Below are positions 30,228 to 41,500 of a stretch of 64,000 nucleotides of DNA, piece after piece (position 1 is the stretch's first letter; every line of letters begins with the position of its first letter). Location of the stretch: the NCBI GenBank assembly GCA_015227615.1, contig JAALGZ010000050.1, forward strand, positions 186,001-250,000, written 5' to 3'. Below the pieces are notes generated by a model. The model had not been told where the DNA came from, did no database searches, and was given only the letters and a program-made list of their open reading frames with translations. The translations under genes and the position numbers were made by a program. This DNA is from Labyrinthula sp. Ha (lineage: Eukaryota > Sar > Bigyra > Labyrinthulida > Labyrinthulaceae).

Positions 30228-30736
30228 ATGAAATACAAAATTAAATTAAAATTTGAAGATGATTCAAATTCTCAATTAGTTGAATCAATAACAACTCCAA
30301 ATTTATATTGTGCAAATATTTGTCAACAAGGAGGAAATGAAAAAAGAGAAGGAATATTTTTTTCAAGAGATGAAGAACAAGAGCTTGAAAATAGCAGAGG
30401 AAAAGCAAAGTAAAGTTTTATTTATGTTTTTTATTTCATAGTTTTGTTCTCAAATTTGGAAAAAAGAAATCTGCAAGTTTAAATTTTATAAAAGAGAAAA
30501 AAATAAATGAAGTTGAAGAAGTTTTTTTAGGTAAAGAAGGTATTATTGGAATAATTGAATGTAGAGGTTTAGAAATAGAAAAGATTATTCTAGAAAGATG
30601 TGAAGGAATAAAAGTTAAAGGAATAGATGGGAAATTATATCCCTTAAATTTTGAAGATGAAGATTTTATGCCAGAAGATGGAAATGGACTTTATCTTCCT
30701 TTAAATTGTTTATCTATATCAGCAGAAAAGTTTTAA
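30228..30736 (+). CDS. CZIB: CXXC-motif zinc-binding protein (CZIB/DUF866 family), two exons
   Basis: Exons are 30228-30409 and 30442-30736, with a 32-nt intron 30410-30441 (GTAAAG...CATAG). The spliced frame gives 158 aa, matching the family length of about 160. Splicing restores the family core RGKAN|FVLKFGKK (human RGSASMVQKCKLC) and the downstream IIECRGLE signature (human FECRGLEP). The zinc site is unusual. The first pair is C-x3-C (CANIC) instead of C-x2-C, and the second pair (KCKLC in human) is KFGKK, with both cysteines gone. The protein may therefore not bind zinc, or not in the usual way. The cellular function of this family is still poorly defined. Confidence 0.82.
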
Positions 30737-31586
30737 CCAAACTCTTAATATTCAGTTCAATAACTTTTTTTCTCATTCTTTTCTATAATAAAATATAAAT
30801 ATCTTGAAATTTTCCAGAATTTTAAATTTAATATTATTTTTATTTCATATCTTTTTTGTTTTGATTTTTAGCACCCTCTATATATATAAGAATATTCAGA
30901 CAGTCTTGATAAATAAAAAACAGAAAGTTGAGCTTCCATAAAAAGAAGAATATTTAAGAAAAGTTTAAAGCTAGTTCTTTTTGTTTTAGTTTATATTTTA
31001 TGGCAAGAAACCTATTAGCAAATTCATGTTTTAACCAAAGATAGTGTAAGTGTATAAAGTGGATTCTTTCTAGAATAGTGATTTGAAAGAAAAAAAACGA
31101 GTATGTGAAAAGGTTTCAAAATTTTGTCAGGAAACTAAACCTCTAAATTATTTCTATTCCAGATAATTATAATCTCAAACTTGTCTATTGTTTGAAACTT
31201 AATGAGTACTTCAAGAAGAAGCTTCAAAACTCATTTCTTTCTACTAAACTTTATTTTATAGCTTAACAGGGAAATAAATTTAAACTTGAATAAAGTAGAA
31301 AAAGAAATAGTTCATCTGCAAAGATAATATGAGTAAAGATTTATAGCTTCTATGAGGCTTTAAGATTCTCTCCATCTTAGATCCAACAAAAAGTTAAACC
31401 AGTTTACAAAAAACTCCATCAAAACAAGAGAAAAAATTCGTAGGTTTCTCAACCATAAAATGATATATTTAGTAAAGCACCTAAAACGTATTTCATAAAG
31501 TATTTTCAATATATTCATAATTTGCTTTTTCTATTATTGAGGCAACAGTTTTATTCACTCGTATTTGTTCAGACTGCCAGCATATA
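30737..31586. other. Intergenic spacer
   Basis: AT-rich spacer between the CZIB-like and Cys-rich membrane genes. I see no coding or RNA feature. Confidence 0.5.
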
Positions 31587-32231
31587 TTATAAATTTGAAT
31601 CTTTCTTAAAAATATTATTTGTAGATTTTTCTTTTCTTAATTTATTATTATGTCTAAAAAAATGAATTCTATATGGACAATATTTTAAAGCTAAATTAGT
31701 TTCTGCAGGAAGGTCTTTTTTACAACATTCTCTTGAACAAAGAGTAATTGGATGATGTTCAAGATCAAGACAATAATTTTGATAAGACCCACCATAATAA
31801 ATAAATATTCCAAAATTAAGAACCAGGATATTTTGAGAAAGAAAAGGTCCATATTTATCTTCATTTGCAACAAATGTTGTTTTATATAAGAAACTAAAAT
31901 AAGTCAAAGGAAGGCATATTAATAGTGAAAAAAGGATAAAAAATATATCATATAAAATAAGCATTGGTAAGAAAAGGATAGAAAATATTACTGAAATAAA
32001 AGAAAGAGAGAAACGACCATTATCCCTCACCAGAGCAATAAGTATAATCTGTGGAGTGAAATAGGGAGCTGTTCTGGAGAGATAAATCATTTTTTCGGGT
32101 CCAGAAACATCAAGAGCAATTATATTTTTATCACCCCATTCAAAACTCTCTCTTTTTGCATAGATCTCCCATTCTTTCAAGATCTTTTCTCTTAGTTTAA
32201 TTTTTTCTTTAAATCGAATAAAAGATATCAT
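31587..32231 (-). CDS. Membrane protein with cysteine-rich tail, unknown function
   Basis: 214 aa. The N-terminal about 70 residues are amphipathic and charged. Two closely spaced hydrophobic segments follow (about 75-95 and 98-117: FISVIFSILFLPMLILYDIFF... then LLICLPLTYF), giving a hairpin in the membrane. A weaker hydrophobic stretch comes next (about 133-147). The C-terminus contains six cysteines (YC, LCSRECC, YC) with several histidines, which could bind metal or be lipidated, and ends in a basic tail. No family recognised. The exact 17-mer shared with 12391-12407 lies 6-22 bp upstream of the start, and a CTGATTGG box lies about 110 bp upstream. Confidence 0.7.
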   Translation of the reverse strand: MISFIRFKEKIKLREKILKEWEIYAKRESFEWGDKNIIALDVSGPEKMIYLSRTAPYFTPQIILIALVRDNGRFSLSFISVIFSILFLPMLILYDIFFILFSLLICLPLTYFSFLYKTTFVANEDKYGPFLSQNILVLNFGIFIYYGGSYQNYCLDLEHHPITLCSRECCKKDLPAETNLALKYCPYRIHFFRHNNKLRKEKSTNNIFKKDSNL

Positions 32232-32236
32232 TAATC

Positions 32237-32253
32237 TGCCACGTCATTACATT
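32237..32253. promoter_or_regulatory. ACGT-core 17-mer upstream of the Cys-rich membrane gene
   Basis: TGCCACGTCATTACATT is identical (reverse complement) to 12391-12407. It is in the opposite orientation relative to its gene. A bZIP-type site is likely from the CCACGTCA core. Confidence 0.45.
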
Positions 32254-32429
32254 AAATTTATTAACATATTATTTAGTCGTTCTTTTTCCTAACATTCTTT
32301 TCTTAGCCATACGTGTTTCCAGGGTAGCAAATTCCAAAATCTGATTGGTTGAATCAATGTCAATAGAACCAATTAAAATTTAATAGTAATTTATGTCATT
32401 GTTCAAATTATAGAAGTTTTCATTAAATG

Positions 32430-34360
32430 CTTAACATTGAACCAGAGAAGAAGCTCCATTTCATGACTTCTGAACACTACTCATGCATCTCTTGAGCATC
32501 TTTCGAACATTGTAAAAAATGTTGAAGAGCAATGTGGATATTACACAGCGTTTTCTCCTAAGAAGCTCTCAGCTCAAAGACAGTTGACGTTTCCACCGTA
32601 TCTCGACACATTGTCTACTGTAGAAGCATTTTTGTTGCAAAGGAAGTAAAAATAAGTGTGGCTTTCAGATTAGATTTGTGTTTGGTGCTAAGAAAGTATA
32701 CTATGTCACATAAGAGTTTCGCGATGAACATCATCAACCATTAGCTCCTGGCATGCAAAATAAGATTGTTTGAATTATGTATCAATTTCAACTTTCTGGG
32801 GATGAGAGGAGTACATTGATGTAGGTTGTGCAGGTAACTCTTTGCTTGCCCATGGTAACAAAGATCACGTCAACGAAGTTTGTGAATAGAGGCTATAGTT
32901 CTACCTGGTTCCTTAGGATGTTGAGCAAAGGGAGAGAGAAGTTTACCTCAAAAGGAGTGAATGGTTAAGCCGATAGAGTTTGGATACAAGTGAAAAGTCA
33001 AGGTAGAGTTACCGAACTTATTCTGAAGACTGGAATTGAAGCTTCTCACTTGTTTGCTTCCAACATTCAAACCAATTTACGTAATGATTACTCCTTGAGG
33101 GACAGTAATTTGGTTCAAGTAGATTCAGCAAATAAAGTGATGAAACAAGTCATAATATATATGATGCCAATTGGTATTAACTGTTTGGGGAAGTTTGTCT
33201 ATGTAGGAACAAGATTTAGGACTGCCAAAGCTTTAAGGTACACCCTTCCTGTATTAGAGCTGTTTCGTCTAAAAGAATACGAGGTCGGTTTGATGAGGGA
33301 TACCGTGGAGGTGTTTATAATTGCCTCGAAAGTTTTTAAATGAAATATGTTAGGTACTAAAAACAGCTAAAAGAGTTAATAAATTTTTTAAAGGGTCTTT
33401 AGCATGTATAGCAGAAGCTCATTTTCAGATTACAGTGACATTTTACTGAAAATCATTAGCTAAGCTGAAGATTTACTTGAGGATTTAGAAGATATAAGAC
33501 CAAAATGTAGTTGAAAGAGGAAGGTTATGGACTTTATAATAACAACGCAAAATAAGAGCTTTAAGTACTAGGAAACTAATACACAACATTCTTTCATTGG
33601 AGATCTCATTTGGCCATGAAGAGCAGGATGACAACATTGTTTTGTGAAAGGAAACGGTGAGCATTATATCCTTTTGTTAGGCCAAATGCTAACGACACAG
33701 CAAACTAAATCTCTGTCTCAATCGACAGGGGCAGTAGGAAAAGTACATCCAAGATTTGAAGAAGCAAATCCTTTCAATAAACATTATGCTGCATGTGTGG
33801 AGTAAGTCCTAATAGTACGACTTCAACAAGGAACACAATTTAAAGGAAGCTCTGCATTATCTATGAGACAATGAAAATCTAGCACCTGATGTAAATACCC
33901 TTGTGAAAATTACTGCGTGGATCTCAATGGATAAACACCAACCTGTATCTCTAGCTTCTTTTCTTACTGGAAGGTAAAGTGCAAGTATATGGTCATCATC
34001 TTCACGCTCTTCGAGAACAGGCTCTTACTATAAGAACCCGGTATTCCTGAGAGTTGGTTAGTAAGAAGTTCTCCTCTATGCAGAACAGTTTACGAAAATA
34101 TTGGTATTTTTTCGCTACAAATATAGAAGAAAAGGAAATATCTACATATCTCTCTGTTCCGAATTTGGTATCTTGAGATTTTTCAAGCCAACGCTATAAA
34201 AGCCTGATGATGTTGAGCAGAAATTTTTCTTATCTTTTTACAGGAAGTGGGGTAAATTTCAAGCTGAGAATGACAACATATCTCTGCTCATGGAAAAGAA
34301 GGGATCACCAAAACTGAATTTCTCCCTCCTGTCAAATCCATAACCAACGAAAGAACATAG
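32430..34360 (+). pseudogene. Decayed coding tract, possibly a fossil of virus-like origin
   Basis: Natural protein-like composition runs along the plus strand for nearly 2 kb, including one open stretch at 32990-33343, but the tract is broken many times (well over ten). Two spots are suggestive. One near 32815-32880 recalls the core of alphavirus-like RNA capping methyltransferases. One near 33650 has a G-x-x-HYILL pattern like the last motif of OTU-type proteases. Both are weak by-eye likenesses. The heavy decay suggests an old insertion. A decayed host gene cannot be excluded. Confidence 0.2.
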
Positions 34361-36255
34361 AAACTGCCAAGGCTTTGTCTTTCAGCAAGTGAGCTAAAGA
34401 AATGAAAAAAAAGAAAGAGATGTAGCAAATGTCGCGCATATGGCGAAAGATATGACCATGATGCAGGTAGCCAACATTATTTTTTAGCACGAAACAATAA
34501 ATCCTGTTTTTCAGTCACATTCCTTCCCACTAACCAAATAATATGCAAATGGTTTGGTTTGCCTCCAAAATAGAAATGTTGGTCTTTCAATTGTTTGATA
34601 TCGTCTTTTTTCATTACTTTGTTTAGAATTTTTGCAAAATGCTATCACTAGCCTCTGAGCCGTATCCTTTTCTAAGTTCTGGTTCTAAACTCAAGGCCCA
34701 TCTTGTGCTGAAATTATGTATTTTTCTCTCAAATATGTAACGTCATTTGTGCAAGAAGTTTCTTCTGAATTTTATTTTCTGCTCCTTATAGTGTAATTGT
34801 ACATTTATTAGCAGCTTTCCCCTTTCTTCAGATACTTTTTAGGGTAATGTTATATTTTTTTCTGCCCCGGCTACTTTCTTTGGTTATTATTTTCCATAAT
34901 CTTATTTTGCTAGTTTTCAAATGTCGCTAGTTTCTAAATGGACATCGTGAAAAATTGAAAGATGTGATAATTTTCTTCTTTATTTGATATTTGGCGGAGT
35001 TAGCATGTGACCTCAGAACCACTCACAGTTCAATGTAGATCCTCCTTCTTCTGTTTCAATGCGAAAATATCTTCGCATATGTTAAAGTTTCTCCTACTGT
35101 GTAACTCGTGTTTGCAGAAGCTTAATCGGATGAAAGTTTCTGTGTATCTAGTAATTTCTTGATGAAGGAGATGAGTTTTAATTCGGGAGGGTTTCTTTCT
35201 TCTTCAGTATTTGCTCATAACTTGAGCTACTATAGAAATAATGGACCATATAGGTGCTAAGGCTGCAAGTTGAACATCAAAATAGTTCTTTGAGTGAATA
35301 TACAAAATCAGAAGGAAAATAGTTGAAATTACTGATGTCAATATGAACTTAGGTACTCTGATATATGATGGAATATTTAGAAGGTTAGTTTATATTTTAT
35401 TTTGAACCACTGTCGAAAAGAAACAAGTTATATGATACCTGGAAGGTATAAAAGAAAGGAAAAAAGTTTTACTTTTCTCAACATGAGGTTGAGGAAATAG
35501 TAATCGTGAGGGCCACAAAGAATCACAAAAATTCGAGTTCTTGAAATTTTGGATCAGGAATTCTAGCGATTTCTCAGATTTCTATTTAAAATCTAGAGTG
35601 AACCAAGCTCTCGAGATTTCAGATCTCCAGGTTTTTATCATATTTCCCAACATTTTTTACAAAATCTTCCCGAGACCCATTAAGAAACATAAATGAGGGT
35701 GACTACATAAATATCCTAATGTTGTGTTCTTATGTTGGTAAGTGAAAACCCCGTTTATAAATACTTAATTTTTAACAAAGTAGTTAGGGTTCCGAAACGA
35801 TATTAACTTTCTCTTTGTACTTTTATCTTTTTGCTTTTAGTTTTTGTTCTTATTTAGTACCTTCCTTCTTTAGCCTCTTTTAGATACCGTTCCTAAACAA
35901 CCTTCCTACTTAAGACTTCATAGAAACCAGAACATTACCCTCAAGAAACCATCCTCAAATAGCCTACCTATAAATACCACAACACCTAAGTGTCCTGAAC
36001 TTTGTTACTGTCGTTAAAGTAACATATCTCAAACGGGTTTCTTATCTAAGATCAATTATCAGGCTATTACCCGGGAAGCTAAGAAAAAATACCAGACCGG
36101 AATATGATCCAGAAATGTAGAGGAAAACCTAGAAATACCCAGGATTTCAAGAGGAGGCGAGAATGGGTGAATAGAACCGGGAGCGCCGAGGAAAAAATCA
36201 AAAAAGTTTCCCTACAGATTGTGGCTGGGCATCCCTAACACTAATAATATAACCT

Positions 36256-37272
36256 TTGTTAGGATTAATTTCTCATTTGAAGGATATTAATTCATTTAAG
36301 AATGAATACTATATATATACTGTACCTTTCTTAGCTCAAGTTTTTGGAAGTTACGTTTGTGATGAGATTTTCCATCATGATGATAATACTACAAAACAGA
36401 AAGGGTTTAAAACTATAGAAAAACTATTGATAAGGGAATTATTATCAGTATATACTTTTTAAAAATGTTCTTCAAACAATCTAAGATGCAGGAACTATAC
36501 GATGTTGTAATTCTGGGTCCATATAATTTGATTTAATTTCCTAATCGAAATGATAGAAACAGTTTAATTGTTCATTTGTAACTTCCAGACTTAAAATTCT
36601 CAGAATTAATACCTTTGAAAGGTAAAATGAGAAAGATACAGGTTCAATGAGAAGTTAATAAAAATACTTTTATGAAATCTGGCCTATTCGTCATTTCAAA
36701 TCCTAAGGGACAAGAATATTTTCTTCATTGTAAGATTAGCCTTTCCTGGAAACAACGTACTGGATATTTAGAGAATGAAAAGACACTGGCGATTAATACT
36801 ATGAAATGAACGATAAATAGTTCAAAGTTGATCAGGGTTTAAAATATACTGGAAGAATAGACACTACTAGAAAAAAAAGAAATACAGTATCTATAAACCA
36901 AATAGAGTCTAATAGAAGAGAAAAAAATAAATTTTAATGGTGAGAGCAGTTTATTTTAAACTAAAAACTATAAGTCAAAACTTAACAAAACTTGATGAAA
37001 GCACTATAAATTGTAACCACGAACTATAATATTAAATAAATAAAAAGGCTAAGGTCTTCACCACTGGATTTATGTCTCCATCAAACTTAGCTAGAGTAAT
37101 TGATTCTTGGTGTTCAGATACTGAACTTAACCAGCGGCAATCAACCTACATTTTACTCGATTCGATATTAAAACTTTCTTCAAAGAACAACTCACTAAAA
37201 AAATTAAACTCGATTTCTTTGTTTCTCAAATTCTTCAAAGTTACAAAAGTGATATGTAATAATACTTCATAA
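36256..37272 (+). pseudogene. Scattered coding remnants before the leucine-rich gene
   Basis: Three open pieces on the plus strand (36256-36462, about 36660-36810 and 37072-37272) have normal protein composition, for example YVCDEIFHHDDNTTKQKG, NPKGQEYFLHCKISLSWKQR and LARVIDSWCSDTELNQRQ. They could be remnants of one gene, or exons of a gene I could not connect with short GT...AG introns. No family recognised. Confidence 0.25.
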
Positions 37273-37302
37273 ACCTCCAAATAATCAAAACTATCCATTT
37301 AA

Positions 37303-38271
37303 CTATGTATTCTTTGCAAAGTAAAAACTCTCTCTTGAAAAATAACTTCTTAATTTGTGTTTTATCGCAAAATATCGATATCTTTTAGAAAAGTCATATT
37401 GATCATTATCTTTGCAGGAAACTTGAAAAAGACATGGATTCTTTCTTGATTCAATATCAAATAAAAATCCAGATACAAGATAATTAATATGCGAAGGGTC
37501 AACTTCACTAAGCTGTAAATCTATTACATTACGCGAGATGGAAAAAAAGTTATAAAAACTTTTCATAAATGCACCATTTGGTTCTCTACACTCTACTTGA
37601 AAACGAACCAAATTCTCAAGCAATCCACTTTTTAATAACTGAAAGAAATTATGTACTTCAACAAATTGATCAATGTTTTTGTGGTTCAAACTAAGAACTA
37701 AACTCATTAAATTACTGGAACATAATTTTGAGGAAACACATTTGAGCAAAGTAGAAAGTACTGCACCCGATGAAGTATTAATATTGTCTAGAGAAGTTCC
37801 ATTCTTCAGAAAAAACTTTTTTTCCAAATGATGATTTGATTTCTTAAGCATAGTTTCAACACGAAAAGAATTTAACTTTGGACAACGAGTAAGATAGCTA
37901 AATAGGAGTTTTGAATCAAAATCTTTTACCCGAATGCGGTAGAATTTAACAATTCTCAGTGTACTTAATGAACACAATGTATTTTGCAAGATGAGAGAAA
38001 AATTTTTTATATCCATTGAAATTAAATTAAATGATACAGATTCAAAGCTTTTTTCTAGAAAAATGTTCTTCAAGTATTGAAGAGTGATTTTGTTTACAGG
38101 CCTTGAAAGCTTGGAAAATATCACTTTTGTAACTCCTTCAAGGTTATTGAGTTCTGGTAGGGATCCAAAAGAAGGGACTTCGTGAATATACTTCTTTTGT
38201 GAAACAACTAGAGCAGTCTTTTTAAACTTTAAGTGAAAGTTCAAATCCACTTTCTTCTTGTTCGAGATCAT
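37303..38271 (-). CDS. Leucine-rich-repeat-like protein, unknown function
   Basis: 322 aa, intronless. Repeated Leu/Phe/Ile-rich units separated by polar loops (LPELNNLEGVTKVIFSKL, LCSLSTLRIVKFYRIRV, RCPKLNSFRVETML, SSNLMSLVLSLNHKN, LENLVRFQVECRE, SRNVIDLQLSEVDP) give an irregular LRR-like solenoid without strict 24-residue spacing. There is no signal peptide or membrane segment, so it is probably cytosolic. The N-terminal part of the Roco protein at 48713 has a similar divergent leucine-rich style, so the two could be related, but this is an impression. A CTGATTGG box (38480) and a TTGCCCAAAA element (38553) lie 210 and 282 bp upstream. Confidence 0.7.
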   Translation of the reverse strand: MISNKKKVDLNFHLKFKKTALVVSQKKYIHEVPSFGSLPELNNLEGVTKVIFSKLSRPVNKITLQYLKNIFLEKSFESVSFNLISMDIKNFSLILQNTLCSLSTLRIVKFYRIRVKDFDSKLLFSYLTRCPKLNSFRVETMLKKSNHHLEKKFFLKNGTSLDNINTSSGAVLSTLLKCVSSKLCSSNLMSLVLSLNHKNIDQFVEVHNFFQLLKSGLLENLVRFQVECREPNGAFMKSFYNFFSISRNVIDLQLSEVDPSHINYLVSGFLFDIESRKNPCLFQVSCKDNDQYDFSKRYRYFAIKHKLRSYFSRESFYFAKNT

Positions 38272-38552
38272 GCTATAAAATTAATCAAAAGCAGCTGAAA
38301 TTCCCAAGCACTTACTTACAGAATAATTTCGTGTACTTAAAGAAACTTAATAAAGTAAAAAATTTTGACTGAGGGGACTGAATATATAATAAACTAGTAG
38401 AAAGCTTATAGAATGAGTTGTCTTATTCAAAACTTTTTTGTTGTGATTTGTTTCTTAGGATTCAAATATTTCTCGTGATCTGATTGGCTGGATTGATTTC
38501 CCAAAATATTTGTTTCCATAATTCGGTTTATTTTTCAGGTGGTTAAGATACA

Positions 38553-38566
38553 ATTTTTGGGCAATT
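38553..38566 (-). promoter_or_regulatory. TTGCCCAAAA element upstream of the leucine-rich gene
   Basis: ATTTTTGGGCAATT, the same 14-mer as at 4056-4069. It lies 282 bp upstream of the leucine-rich gene start, compared with 272 bp upstream for GLTP. Confidence 0.4.
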
Positions 38567-41500
38567 TAGAATTAAGAACAAAAAATATGAAAAAACGAGA
38601 AGTCAAAGGGAAGAAATTCTAACTAGAAGTTACAAATATTCAAAAACAAGTCAAAGTGACAGGCTGGGAAATTTGTAGATAGTTAGATTTTATACTTTAG
38701 AATAAATGTTGCGGGTGATAAAGAGTGTTGTCAGTGAAACATTAAAGTTGAGAATTCTTTCTTCTCACTAGTTTTACGATACAAATAGATAGGTAAAATG
38801 GGGTTAAAATTAAAAAGTGAAAGAGTGAATATAAAACACAGCGCTGAGAACAATTGCTGACGTGAAGTTAACATTAAGCATGATATTAACCCTTGTAAGT
38901 ACATTCTTGTCGTAATTAGCGAAAATCACTGGAAACATGATGTGATAGTGTTCTGAGGCACAAAAGATAATCCTCAGAAAAAAAAAAGAGGCTCTGAAGC
39001 TGCTTAAGCTGTCAGATGTTATTTTTACTTAAATTACAGCGACGGATATTGCTTTGCATCGGAATTTTCTAGGCACATTGTTTGGCAAAGAATCGGTCAT
39101 ACTTGTCATGATAAAAAGCAAACAAGAAGATAATAGTAGTGAAAACAAGCAAAATAAGAAGTTATTTAGCTGTGACGAAGAGCATCTTTAGTATGGAGAT
39201 ATATTTTATTAAAGTTGATATTATCCCAATAAACCTAAAGTGATTCTAAATGTACATCGTTTTCAAGAAGACTTACGAGCTAGGTTAAAACATAAGGATA
39301 ATTAATAGATCCCTGGACCAAAACCATTTTACTGAAACAAAGATTATTAACGCTATCCCAGCATAAGTTCTTCTGTTAAAAAGCAATACATCTTAATTAT
39401 TCTGTGAAGTAGCTTATGAAGGAAAGTATCCTGTAAGCAGGAAGTAAAGCTAAATATAGAAAAGTGTATACCTTTGGTTTTGCTAAGTTATTTATATCAT
39501 ACATGGTAATCTGTTCATTATCTGCTCGGATTTAGCATCTTTTTCAAAAAATTGACTATCAATTTATCCGAAGCGTATTTTTGGTTTAACGATTTCCATT
39601 GCACATATTTCTACATCCAGGTTGCTTCACCAATTGAGCGATTTTCTTTTATTTCTGTGTAGACTTGCATCAATTAGTCATAAATGTATTGTACTCTTAA
39701 TCTATTGCCTTAACGTACCCATTCTATTTTAAATATTTTCAATGCTTAAGCTCCTTAAGAGTTATATAGCGTTTTATTATATCTTGACTTTTATTGATAT
39801 ACTTGGTATAGATTTGCCTTTATTTGCTATGCCAATATTTATTTTCGTTTATGTGTATTTTTATTTTCTAGAGCTACTTCAAACAATTTTGGATGAAATA
39901 AATAAGACAATCCAATATCCAACTGTGTTGTTAATAAACACTATTCGAAAGATTTTAGGCAAGCGATTAAGTTGATAAGGAATGACCATATCGCGAAACA
40001 TCATCAGACGAATAGGTAGGAACTTCATCTAATTGAGCAAAATACGGTTCATAGAGGATTCAAAACAAGAATCACAAAAAGCCACAATAGTTCATGGATA
40101 CTGAATAATTGTAAAGTGTTTTATCCAACCAAAGTTTTTTCCTAATTTTTAAAAACGCGATTTAGAAATAATAACGAAGAATAAGCTCCAAGGGCTTAGC
40201 AACAAACCAAAGATAATTTGAGTAAATAGTCTAACCTAATTTCTTTATTCTTAAATTAGGAAATCTTTCACTTCATTCAATTTCTTCCTGTTTGTTATCA
40301 TAATCTCACTAGATATTATTATCTTTGCGATGTGTTAGTTTGCCCTGTTTATTAGAATGAGAAATTTAGCTCATTGTAATGTAACTTTATTGATGTGTAA
40401 ACAAAAAAATGATGGATAATAAACTTAGGTCAAATTAACTTGAATTCCTGTCAAAATTACAAAGTGTTCTACCTGAATACCTAGTCAAATAGATAAATTT
40501 GCACGGATATAAAAAGCTGTACATTCTCTTGTAAGCTCTGGAATGTCCATCAGTACCAAGTAATATGATTTCGTCCACTTTATTAGAAGGTTAAATAAAT
40601 ATGAGGGAAATTTACTTCTTTTTGATATCGCTCTGAGGTATTTGGATATTTTAAACTTGGTAATATGTCTAAAATTTGTTAATTAAGAGAAGCACGAAGC
40701 TTTAGTTTATATGCTTTGCCTTTCAGTTCTCTAAAGTGATTAATCTTGGATTATATGATATTTTTTCTTTTTTATCCACAATAACATTTAGTTTCTTTAA
40801 AATACTTAATTGTGATTTTACCAAATATTGTATTTTGCCACCTTGGCCCCAAGTGGGTTGAAATCTTGCTTCAGGAAACTTAACGATAGTTATTTCATTT
40901 TAGTAAATATATTATGACCCATTTCCCAATACCTGGAAAAGGATTATTTGGAAATTATACTACTGATTCTACTGTATATAGCCAGAATTGATGATTATGA
41001 CATGTAAATGAGGTCCCTCATCCAGATTGAAATTTCTCAATGCTAAAATTCTAAGAATATAGTTTTTAAGAGCAAGTCATTTACTCAAAATCTTTTACTA
41101 TTAAAAGACTGGTTAAAACATCATATTTTATGTCTATATATGTTGGATTTATTTCTTAAGATATCGCTGATAGGAATTTGAAACGGAATTAGTTCAATAA
41201 AGACTTTTATCAAATAAATGTTTACTCAAAGAAGAAACATTCCTATGGTTAATATCATGAAGTAAAGTAAGAGCAAATATCATGATAAAAACATCCAATT
41301 AATATTGACATTAACTGAAGCAAATCATATAATTTAGATATTGAAAAAAAACTAAGCATTCAAAGCAGATCAATAAACTGACAGAATTTATTTTGCGTGT
41401 AACTCCACTATGAGCTCCTATAGATACTTCAAAATATGATGGTTAGCATTAAACAAATTATAGGACGAATCAGTGCCATTTAGCATGATAAGTTATATCT

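Larger units (their letters stand above)
32254..37302. other. Gene-poor tract with decayed coding sequence
   Basis: About 5 kb with no intact gene. It contains a decayed tract at about 32430-34360, a GC-richer patch near 35980-36230, and scattered protein-like pieces at 36256-37272. The rest is AT-rich and featureless to me. Confidence 0.45.
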
